Below the pieces are notes generated by a model. The model was not told where the DNA came from. It saw nothing but the letters and a program-made list of their open reading frames with translations, and did not search any database. Source: an uncultured Eubacteriales bacterium (lineage in GTDB: Bacteria > Bacillota > Clostridia > Oscillospirales > CAG-272). From it: a stretch of DNA of 64,000 nucleotides. A program made the translations under genes and the position numbers. The first letter of the stretch is position 1; every line of letters begins with the position of its first letter. Below are positions 16,750-23,451 of the stretch, piece after piece. The DNA lies in contig CABUHS010000001.1 of assembly GCA_902491535.1 (NCBI GenBank), positions 101,927 through 165,926 on the forward strand, given 5' to 3'.

Positions 16750-16875
16750 ATGAACATCCTGTGCATTTTAAATCAAACAGTATCTATTCTCTTTATTCTG
16801 CGCTATGTATATCAGCTTGTTCTTATACCGATCATTATTTTTATCTTCTTATACTGCTTTTCCATAAAAATTTAA
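16750..16875 (+). pseudogene. Truncated duplicate of the glycosyltransferase 5' end (41 codons)
   Basis: An ORF of 41 codons that begins Met-Asn-Ile-Leu-Cys and runs into a stop. Codons 1-27 match the start of the glycosyltransferase at 16953 (TVSILFILRYVYQL versus TVSILFVLCYAYQF). The ribosome binding region and TATAAT are also duplicated (TATAATGAAATTACAGTAAA versus TATAATAAAATTACAATAAA). This is a tandem duplication of about 200 bp. The upstream copy may survive as a translated leader or may be decaying. Confidence 0.75.
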
Positions 16876-16910
16876 TTTATTCACCGCCGTTATATCATTC
16901 CCGAAAAGTC

Positions 16911-16916
16911 TATAAT
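16911..16916 (+). promoter_or_regulatory. Second (duplicated) -10 element before the glycosyltransferase
   Basis: TATAAT 36 bp before the ATG at 16953, the counterpart of the one at 16709. Its CTTAAT boxes have diverged (TTTAAT at 16871, ATCATT at 16894), so response-regulator control may have been lost at this copy. Confidence 0.5.
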
Positions 16917-16952
16917 AAAATTACAATAAAAAACCGGAAAGGAAGCCGCATA

Positions 16953-18233
16953 ATGAACACTCTGCGCCTTATAAATTACACAGTATCTATTCTTTTTGTC
17001 CTGTGCTACGCATATCAGTTTGTATATATTCCAATATCACTGTTTAAAAAGAAAAAGACAGCCATAAAAAAACCTGATCTGCACAATTTTGCAGTGCTGA
17101 TATGTGCAAGAAACGAGGCTGCCGTTATCGGTGATCTGATAGACAGTATAAAATATCAGACATATAACAAAGACCTGATCACTGTTTTTGTTCTCGCCGA
17201 CAACTGCACCGACAACACAGCGGAAATAGCAAAGCTTAAAGGCGCAAAGGTATATTCACGCTTCAATAAAGAGCTTGTCGGAAAAGGATACGCCTTACAG
17301 GAGCTTAGACAGCACATAGCAGAGGATTATCCCGAAGGCTTTGACGGATATTTTGTTTTTGACGCGGATAATATTCTCTCTCCCAATTATATTGAAGAAA
17401 TGAATAAGACATTTTCCGAAGGAAATGACATCATTACAAGCTACCGCAACAGCAAAAATTACGGAGACAACTGGATCAGCGCCGGATATGCACTGTGGTT
17501 CCTCCGCGAAAGCCGCTATCTGAACAATGCGAGAGATCTTATCGGTACAAGCTGTATGGTTTCCGGAACAGGATTTCTTTTCAGCAGAAAAATAGCTGAG
17601 AATATAAGCGACTGGCCGTTTCATACACTTACAGAGGATATTGAATTTTCAGCCGACCTTATAGTTAACGGATATAGAATAGCATTTTGTCCTGCCGCAG
17701 AGTTCTACGACGAACAGCCCACCGGCTTTGCTCAGTCATGGCGTCAGAGGCTCCGCTGGTCAAAAGGATACCTGCAGGTATTCAGAAAATACGGCAAACG
17801 CATGATAAAAGGCTGCATGAAAGGCAATTTCTCCTGCTTTGATATGACTATGTCGATCATGCCTGCATTTATCCTGTCCGCAATGTCGGTCATTTTGAAT
17901 CTCGTTATAGGTGTGCGCGGAGCGTATGCGGGAGACGATATAACGATAGCGCTCAAATCTATCGGAGAAATGCTCGGAAATATGTATCTTACGCTTTTCG
18001 CGGTCGGAATAATCACAACTGTCAGCGAGTGGAAGCACATTAAAACATCTGCAAAAAGAAAAATAGCATTTTCCTTTACATTTCCGCTCTTTATGTTCAC
18101 CTATATTCCGATATCCATACGGGCACTTTTCGGAAAATGCGAATGGAAGCCGATTATTCATTCCGTATCCGCGTCAGATATGCTGCTTAAATCAGGAAAG
18201 ACAGGTAGACCAGGAAATGAAATACAAAATTAA
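16953..18233 (+). CDS. Membrane glycosyltransferase family 2 (BcsA/HAS-like, processive type)
   Basis: Sugar transferase of 426 residues. An N-terminal span lies at about 7-28. The GT-A catalytic domain starts FAVLICARNEAAVI (about 43-56), with ADNCTDNT near 85, the metal-binding FDADN near 135, the acceptor TED near 228, and QRLRWSKG near 265, the Q-x2-R-W signature of processive transferases. Two or three membrane segments follow at about 295-315, 340-365 and 380-400. The ATG at 16953 has GGAAAGGAAG upstream; a longer reading from 16761 crosses the truncated duplicate and is rejected. It overlaps the next gene by 17 bases. The product is unknown. Confidence 0.9.
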   Translation: MNTLRLINYTVSILFVLCYAYQFVYIPISLFKKKKTAIKKPDLHNFAVLICARNEAAVIGDLIDSIKYQTYNKDLITVFVLADNCTDNTAEIAKLKGAKVYSRFNKELVGKGYALQELRQHIAEDYPEGFDGYFVFDADNILSPNYIEEMNKTFSEGNDIITSYRNSKNYGDNWISAGYALWFLRESRYLNNARDLIGTSCMVSGTGFLFSRKIAENISDWPFHTLTEDIEFSADLIVNGYRIAFCPAAEFYDEQPTGFAQSWRQRLRWSKGYLQVFRKYGKRMIKGCMKGNFSCFDMTMSIMPAFILSAMSVILNLVIGVRGAYAGDDITIALKSIGEMLGNMYLTLFAVGIITTVSEWKHIKTSAKRKIAFSFTFPLFMFTYIPISIRALFGKCEWKPIIHSVSASDMLLKSGKTGRPGNEIQN

Positions 18234-18594
18234 AAAAATTATCAATTTCTTTCTCAACCCGCATCTTATCGTCTGTCTCGGTATCGGATGGTTTATTACA
18301 AACGGATGGGCATATCTTGCATTTTTCATAGGAATGATTCTCGATCAGTCGTGGATATATTCGATAGCAGCTGCATATCTTACACTTTTATGGATCCCGT
18401 TTACTCCCGAAAAGATCATAACAGTGATTATAGCACTATGGCTGCTGAGCAAATTATTTCCCGATGACACAAAAAGTCTTTCTGTTTTAAGATCACTTAA
18501 GAAAAAGTATATAAAAGTAAAAAGAAAAAATCCGGAATTTATTCAGATTCAAAACACAGAATATAATAAAACCTCATGTACCGATCAAAAATAG
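18217..18594 (+). CDS. Small membrane protein downstream of the glycosyltransferase
   Basis: A 125-residue protein with about four hydrophobic segments (residues 12-30, 30-48, 50-68, 70-88) and a basic, hydrophilic C-terminal tail from about 90. AGGAA precedes the ATG, which lies inside the end of the glycosyltransferase gene, so translation is coupled. No known domain is recognised. It may be a partner of the glycosyltransferase in the same membrane complex. A strong terminator follows. Confidence 0.8.
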   Translation: MKYKIKKIINFFLNPHLIVCLGIGWFITNGWAYLAFFIGMILDQSWIYSIAAAYLTLLWIPFTPEKIITVIIALWLLSKLFPDDTKSLSVLRSLKKKYIKVKRKNPEFIQIQNTEYNKTSCTDQK

Positions 18595-18619
18595 TACCGG
18601 TACAAGGTGCAGATACAGC

Positions 18620-18656
18620 AAAAAGGGACTGCGGGCATTGCCCGCAGTCCCTTTTT
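18620..18656. terminator. Bidirectional terminator between the glycosyltransferase operon and rplL
   Basis: AAAAAGGGACTGCGGGC, loop ATT, GCCCGCAGTCCCTTTTT: a perfect 17-bp stem with A and T runs on both sides of convergent transcripts. Confidence 0.95.
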
Positions 18657-18693
18657 ATACATCTTTGAGAATAAATCTTCCTGAAAGGAAAAC

Positions 18694-19071
18694 TTACTTA
18701 AGCTCAACCTCAGCGCCGGCTTCTTCGAGCTTCTTCTTGATGTCCTCAGCCTCTTCCTTAGAAGCGCCTTCCTTAACAGTCTTCGGTGCGCCCTCAACCA
18801 TATCCTTAGCGTCCTTAAGTCCGAGACCTGTGATCTCGCGGACAACCTTAATAACGTCGAGCTTCTTAGCGCCGAATGCCTTAAGTACAACGTCAAACTC
18901 GCTCTTCTCCTCTGCTGCGGGAGCTGCTGCACCTGCAACACCTGCAACTGCAACGGGAGCAGCGGCGGATACGCCGAATTCTTCTTCAACTGCCTTTACA
19001 AGGTCAGCAAGCTCGATAATAGTAAGTTCTTTGATCAGATCAAGGATCTGCTGTGATTTCTCTGTAGCCAT
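18694..19071 (-). CDS. rplL: 50S ribosomal protein L7/L12
   Basis: Stalk protein that recruits translation factors to the ribosome. It has 125 residues. The N-terminal dimerisation domain (1-33) is followed by an Ala/Val-rich hinge (34-55) and a C-terminal domain from about 57 with FDVVLKAFGAKKLDVIKVVRE and GLGLKDAKDMVEGAPK. GGAGG precedes the ATG. It follows rplJ by 63 bp in the usual order. Confidence 0.98.
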   Translation of the reverse strand: MATEKSQQILDLIKELTIIELADLVKAVEEEFGVSAAAPVAVAGVAGAAAPAAEEKSEFDVVLKAFGAKKLDVIKVVREITGLGLKDAKDMVEGAPKTVKEGASKEEAEDIKKKLEEAGAEVELK

Positions 19072-19134
19072 TTTAAATAATCCTCCATGTAAATTTTGAG
19101 TTTAAATATTTTTGATTTTATAAGTCTTTCAGAC

Positions 19135-19680
19135 TTACGCCTCGGCAGGAGCCTCAGCCTCTTCAGCAGCCGCTTCGGGAGCTGCTTCTCCGCCCTTGTC
19201 CACAACAGCCTGCAAAGCATATGCAAAGTTGTAGAGAGGCGAACGGATACTTCCGAGAAGTTTTGCAATAAGACCTTCCTTTGAAGGAATGTCTGCAAGA
19301 TTCAGAACTTCGTCACGGGAAATAACCTTACCGTCAAGGAATCCGCCCTTGATCTCGAATGTCTCGATATCATCAGCGAATTTCTTAGCAACTTTAGCAG
19401 GAGCAACCGGATCGTTTTCGCATACTGCAAGAGCAGTCATACCCTTGAGCAGATCCTTCATTTCGGTGAAGCCTACCTCGTCGCATGCACGTGATGTCAT
19501 GGTATTCTTATATACCTTATAGTCAACACCTGAGCTACGGAACGCTGCACGCAGCTTTGTATCCTGTTCAACGGTGATTCCGGTATAATCAACAAGAACA
19601 CCTGCCTGAGATGCTTTCATCTTCGAAACAAGGCTTTCAAGCTCTGCCTGCTTCTGTGCTAAAATTTTTGCACTTGGCAT
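19135..19680 (-). CDS. rplJ: 50S ribosomal protein L10
   Basis: Base of the L7/L12 stalk. It has 181 residues, with VSKMKASQAGVLVDYTGITV near residue 20 and KGMTALAVCENDPVAPAKV near 82. The C-terminal helix binds L12 dimers and ends in an Ala/Glu-rich tail. GGAGG lies nine bases upstream. It is preceded by an L10-type leader ending in a terminator-like hairpin and by a consensus promoter. rplK, rplA and rpoB are not adjacent on either side. Confidence 0.98.
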   Translation of the reverse strand: MPSAKILAQKQAELESLVSKMKASQAGVLVDYTGITVEQDTKLRAAFRSSGVDYKVYKNTMTSRACDEVGFTEMKDLLKGMTALAVCENDPVAPAKVAKKFADDIETFEIKGGFLDGKVISRDEVLNLADIPSKEGLIAKLLGSIRSPLYNFAYALQAVVDKGGEAAPEAAAEEAEAPAEA

Positions 19681-19689
19681 TTTAATTTA

Positions 19690-19871
19690 CCTCCATTCAG
19701 AATTGAATAGTCCGTAAAAACAAAAAACGCGATGCGCCAAAGCACATCACGGGATATGATCAATAACAATTCCGCAGCATAATCGCGGGATTTATTTTTC
19801 ATTCTCCTCGGCAGGATAACTTTACATTTTGGATTTCACCAAAATAACCTGCTGTCTTTGGACTACTTATG
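19690..19871 (-). promoter_or_regulatory. L10 leader (autoregulatory 5' untranslated region) with attenuator
   Basis: The rplJ leader contains CCAAAGACAGCAGGTT and TCCTGCCGAGG, the paired conserved segments of the Firmicute L10 leader. At 19722-19751 a hairpin, CGTGATGTGC-TTTG-GCGCATCGCG (G-U pairs allowed), is followed by TTTTTT, a terminator that would stop transcription before rplJ. Known biology: the L10(L12)4 complex binds this leader. Inference: here it acts by attenuation. Confidence 0.8.
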
Positions 19872-19872
19872 G

Positions 19873-19901
19873 ATTATATCAGCTTTTAAAAGCTTTGTCA
19901 A
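19873..19901 (-). promoter_or_regulatory. rplJ-rplL promoter
   Basis: On the minus strand, TTGACA and TATAAT are separated by exactly 17 bp: a perfect sigma-A promoter about 190 bp upstream of rplJ. Confidence 0.9.
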
Positions 19902-20003
19902 TAGTTTTTTCAGTTTTTTCTTTAATTTTAAGGAAAAATAATTAATAAACAAATTTTTCATGCCGGGTTAAAATCTGACCGGAAACATTCGGTAAATTAA
20001 ATA

Positions 20004-20033
20004 AAGCGGAAACTGTGTTTGCAGCTTCCGCTT
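20004..20033 (-). terminator. Terminator of ddl
   Basis: On the minus strand AAGCGGAA pairs with TTTCCGCTT around a 13-nt loop, followed by a T-rich but interrupted tail. Confidence 0.55.
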
Positions 20034-20061
20034 CCTCATAATCTGTTTTAATCTATTTCTT

Positions 20062-21120
20062 TCAGCTCTGTTTCATTGATTCACGCACGATCATATCGCA
20101 CAGTTCTCCGTACTCTATGCCCGCAGCAGCTGCTTCCTTAGGAAGCAAGCTCATCGGAGTCATACCCGGAAGCGTATTTGCCTCTAAAAATACAAGACGG
20201 TCGGAATTTTTATCATATATGAAATCCGAACGACTGTAAACACCGAGATGAAGCGCACGGTGAGCTTTAAGTGCCGCGCTTTGAAGCCTTTCTTCCAACT
20301 CTGCAGGTATCTGCGCAGGAGTAACTTCATTTGTGAGACCGGACTGATACTTATTTTTATAGTCATAAAATCCCGATATCGGCATTATTTCAATAGACGG
20401 AAGAGCCTTTCCGCACAGTATACCAACTGAAAATTCCCGTCCGCTGATAAATTGTTCGGCAATGACGGTCTGATTACATTCAGCCGCAATGCGAAACGCT
20501 TCCTCAAGCTCGTTTTCATTATGTACAAGAGAAACTCCAACGCTTGAACCGCACGCCGCAGGTTTTATAACACACGGAAATCCAATCTGCTCGGCAATAC
20601 GTCGGATATCTGTTTCATTGGGATCTGCACAGATCCATTTGGCAGTATCCACGCCCTCGCAGCCGACAATACGTTTGGTGATATCCTTATCCATAGCAAG
20701 CGAGCAGCCGGCATATCCGCTTCCTGTATAGCGTATTCCATAACAGTCAAGCAATGCCTGAAGCTGACCGTTTTCTCCCATGGCACCGTGCAGTGCTATA
20801 AAGGTAATATCCGCGGCTCTGCATATTTCAATCACGCCTTTTCCGATCAGCTCACCCGCGTCTTCATCAGTTCCGCGGCGGTCACGCCTGAGCTGTGCGA
20901 TCTTTTCAAGAGACGGAGAATTTTCTGAAATTCCCGACGTGCTGCATAGAATATCTGTAAATTTACTATCGGTTCCGCCCGAAATATCCTGATCCATATA
21001 AACATCTACAAGCGCAACCATATATCCACGCTCTTTCAGAGCGTTTGCAATAAGACTTCCCGACGAGAGCGACACGTCGCGCTCCGGACTGAGTCCTCCT
21101 GCGAGTACAGCAATTTTCAT
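20062..21120 (-). CDS. ddl: D-alanine--D-alanine ligase
   Basis: ATP-grasp enzyme that makes D-Ala-D-Ala for peptidoglycan precursors. It has 352 residues. The N-terminal VLAGGLSPERDVSLSSG binds the first D-Ala. ALHGAMGENGQLQALLD near 113 and GYAGCSLAMDKDITKRI near 139 follow. The ATP-grasp core includes PCVIKPAACGSSVGVSLV near 180, SGREFSVGIL near 228, and the metal-binding FLEANTLPGMTPMSLLPK near 312. AAAGGA lies eight bases upstream. It appears to be transcribed alone. Confidence 0.96.
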   Translation of the reverse strand: MKIAVLAGGLSPERDVSLSSGSLIANALKERGYMVALVDVYMDQDISGGTDSKFTDILCSTSGISENSPSLEKIAQLRRDRRGTDEDAGELIGKGVIEICRAADITFIALHGAMGENGQLQALLDCYGIRYTGSGYAGCSLAMDKDITKRIVGCEGVDTAKWICADPNETDIRRIAEQIGFPCVIKPAACGSSVGVSLVHNENELEEAFRIAAECNQTVIAEQFISGREFSVGILCGKALPSIEIMPISGFYDYKNKYQSGLTNEVTPAQIPAELEERLQSAALKAHRALHLGVYSRSDFIYDKNSDRLVFLEANTLPGMTPMSLLPKEAAAAGIEYGELCDMIVRESMKQS

Positions 21121-21237
21121 ATAGGTTTTCCTTTCCGATCTTGATTCGGATTATTTCAAAATGATCCTTTCGGATCTTTATACTTTATATTTATAATATG
21201 TATCTGCCGATAATACAGACACACATATTTCGCAAAA

Positions 21238-21801
21238 CTATTTTCTTTCAGCAATAAAAAAGTACGGAGACGACGGCGAGTTGATTATCTGAAACCGTGA
21301 TACAGAAAGCTCAAAACGGCTTATCTGCGAAAGCATCTGTGAGATCGCTTCTCCTTCGAGCCGTCCTTCCTCATGGCCGGGATATACTGCAATAAGAAGA
21401 ATTCCGTCATGATCTATAAGCCCGATTGCCGTGCTTATTGCTTTAAGTGTCGATTCACGTTTTGTAGTGATCTTCTTATCCGACCCCGGAAGCCATCCGA
21501 GATTGAACACACCTGCGCAGAACGGCTCTTTTACATACTCTCCGACATTTTCGTGAGAATCGTGTATGAGCGTATAATTTTCCGGATTTCCGCTTTCTTT
21601 CAGAAGTTTTCCGGTACTTTCAAGCGCTGCCGCCTGAACGTCAAACGCATAAACATGTCCGGGAGCATCGCTGCCGCCCCACACAGCTTCGGAAAGAAAT
21701 TTCGTATCATGTCCGTTTCCCATTGTAAAATCAACGGCGATCCCGCCTTTTTTCAGATGCTGCGAGAGGAAATATTTATGAAGTGTAAGAAGATCCGTCA
21801 T
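21238..21801 (-). CDS. Class I SAM-dependent methyltransferase, MnmM/YtqB family
   Basis: A 187-residue protein. Motif I is AVDFTMGNGHDTKFL near residue 22; GHVYAFDVQ near 50 holds the acidic ribose-binding residue; VFNLGWLPGSDKKITT near 100 is the family signature. YtqB in Bacillus is MnmM, which methylates 5-aminomethyl-2-thiouridine at tRNA position 34, so a wobble-uridine role is likely. I chose the ATG at 21801 because AAGGA lies nine bases upstream; the 40 residues that a start at 21921 would add do not look like the family. Confidence 0.88.
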   Translation of the reverse strand: MTDLLTLHKYFLSQHLKKGGIAVDFTMGNGHDTKFLSEAVWGGSDAPGHVYAFDVQAAALESTGKLLKESGNPENYTLIHDSHENVGEYVKEPFCAGVFNLGWLPGSDKKITTKRESTLKAISTAIGLIDHDGILLIAVYPGHEEGRLEGEAISQMLSQISRFELSVSRFQIINSPSSPYFFIAERK

Positions 21802-21980
21802 TTTTTCACTATCCTTAATTAAGCTACGGACTCCTATAAATCCGCATGAATCAGTATACCACAGTAACTCGGATATTTCAAGTGTAACTTTAAAACTTAC
21901 AGTTATACACGAAACACCCATAATAACAAATCAAATTACAAAATACCTCATCGATTTTTTTTAATTTTCCCATTAATCTA

Positions 21981-22027
21981 TTGACAAATATTGTTTATTG
22001 TGATATCATTTTGATATCACAATAAAC
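21981..22027 (+). promoter_or_regulatory. SPFH-operon promoter overlapped by a perfect 16-bp inverted repeat
   Basis: TTGACA (21981-21986), 17-bp spacer, TATCAT (22004-22009). GTTTATTGTGATATCA (21993-22008), 3-nt centre, then its exact complement (22012-22027) covers the spacer, the -10 and the likely start site. Inside it TGATATCA occurs twice as well. This is a strong operator candidate; the regulator is not encoded next door. Confidence 0.75.
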
Positions 22028-22060
22028 TCAAAAAGAGTTTAACGAAAGGATTGATATTTT

Positions 22061-23059
22061 ATGAAAGAGATCACAATAACCGGAAAGAAAAACGGAATGG
22101 CTGTACTTATTCTGTCTATAGCCGTTTATCTGCTTGCAATTGCAGCTACGGTATACGGAGGAATTGTACTTGACGGAGGCGGATCGCCGGTCATACTTGT
22201 AATCGGAATAATTGTGCTTTGTATAGGGTGGCTTCCCTGGTGCGGTCTGCACGTACTTAAACCGCAGGAAGCTCTTGTACTTACTCTGTTCGGAAAGTAT
22301 ATAGGCACGCTTCGCGGAGACGGATTTTACTATGTAAATCCTTTCTGCGCTGCAGTAAACCCTGCGGCAAAGACAAAGCTCAATCAAAGCGGTGACGTTA
22401 AAATCGGCGACGCGGCAATTGCAGTAAATACCGCTGAAATGGCAAGCAAAAAAATATCCCTTAAGATCATGACACTCAACAATAACCGTCAGAAAATCAA
22501 TGACTGTCTCGGAAATCCCATTGAGATCGGAATTGCCGTAACATGGAAAATAACAGACACTGCCAAAGCTGTATTCAACGTCGATAACTACAAGGAATTT
22601 TTATCCCTTCAGTGCGACAGCGCCTTGCGGAATATAGTCCGCATATATCCCTACGATATCGCGCCTAATGTCGATACCACAGGCGACGGTGTTGCCGACG
22701 AGGGAAGTCTGCGCGGTTCAAGCGAGATCGTGGCGTCGAGGATCCGCGACGAGATCCAGCTCCGCGTTGAGGAGGCCGGTATTGAAATTGTTGAAGCACG
22801 TATAACATATCTTGCATATGCAACAGAGATCGCCGCTATCATGCTTCAGCGTCAGCAGGCTTCCGCAATTATCGACGCAAGAAAGATGATAGTCGACGGC
22901 GCTGTCGGAATGGTCGAAATGGCGCTTGACAGACTCAGCAAAAACAATACCGTTGCACTTGACGATGAACGTAAAGCAGCGATGGTTTCAAATCTGCTTG
23001 TCGTCCTCTGCGGAAACCACGATGCACAGCCTGTTGTAAACTCAGGTTCACTGTATTAA
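22061..23059 (+). CDS. SPFH/Band 7 domain membrane protein
   Basis: A 332-residue stomatin/flotillin-like protein. Two hydrophobic segments lie at about 13-35 and 42-62. The SPFH domain starts near LKPQEALVLTLFGKYIGTL (about 66-84) and runs to about 270, including IGIAVTWKITDTAKAVFNVD. A coiled-coil-prone region follows (AAIMLQRQQASAIIDARKMIV). Such proteins organise membrane microdomains. GAAAGGA precedes the ATG. A small Arc-like gene follows four bases after the stop. A perfect operator-like palindrome covers its promoter, so tight regulation, perhaps by membrane or antibiotic stress, is inferred. Confidence 0.9.
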   Translation: MKEITITGKKNGMAVLILSIAVYLLAIAATVYGGIVLDGGGSPVILVIGIIVLCIGWLPWCGLHVLKPQEALVLTLFGKYIGTLRGDGFYYVNPFCAAVNPAAKTKLNQSGDVKIGDAAIAVNTAEMASKKISLKIMTLNNNRQKINDCLGNPIEIGIAVTWKITDTAKAVFNVDNYKEFLSLQCDSALRNIVRIYPYDIAPNVDTTGDGVADEGSLRGSSEIVASRIRDEIQLRVEEAGIEIVEARITYLAYATEIAAIMLQRQQASAIIDARKMIVDGAVGMVEMALDRLSKNNTVALDDERKAAMVSNLLVVLCGNHDAQPVVNSGSLY

Positions 23060-23063
23060 TAGT

Positions 23064-23270
23064 ATGGCTGATCAGAAAAAACAGGTACCGCTTCGTCTTT
23101 CACCGAAGCTATACAGCGAGCTTGCCGCATGGGCAGAAGCGGATTTCCGTTCCATCAACGGACAGATAGAATATCTTCTCACAGAATGTGTTAAGATGCA
23201 CCGGAAAAACGGAAAATATCTCCCGGATGAAGACGAAATGTACAGTACAGAGGATATTCCCGAGCTTTAA
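23064..23270 (+). CDS. Arc-like ribbon-helix-helix small protein
   Basis: A 68-residue protein. KKQVPLRLSPKLYSELAAWA fits the strand and first helix of an Arc/MetJ ribbon-helix-helix, and INGQIEYLLTECVKMH fits the second helix; the tail is acidic. It is four bases after the SPFH gene and probably coupled to it, since no ribosome binding site is obvious. This SPFH-Arc pair is recurrent in Firmicutes in my recollection. DNA binding is expected but not shown; it might be an autoregulator of the operon. Confidence 0.75.
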   Translation: MADQKKQVPLRLSPKLYSELAAWAEADFRSINGQIEYLLTECVKMHRKNGKYLPDEDEMYSTEDIPEL

Positions 23271-23451
23271 TTTTTTAATGAACCGGTTAATAAATTACTT
23301 TCAAAAAATTCTTAAATTGTATTAATTGAGTAAACAATTTTATGTTTTTTATATGTTACTATAAATATATAAAATAGCTTTCAGCGCGATTTTGCCGGTT
23401 CCGTAAAACGGAACCGACAGAAATTAAATTTTTCGGGAAAGGCAGAAGCAA

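Noticed and set aside
16761..16952. 64-residue N-terminal extension of the glycosyltransferase
   Set aside because: It overlaps the truncated duplicate in another frame, lacks a ribosome binding site, and the ATG at 16953 is well supported.
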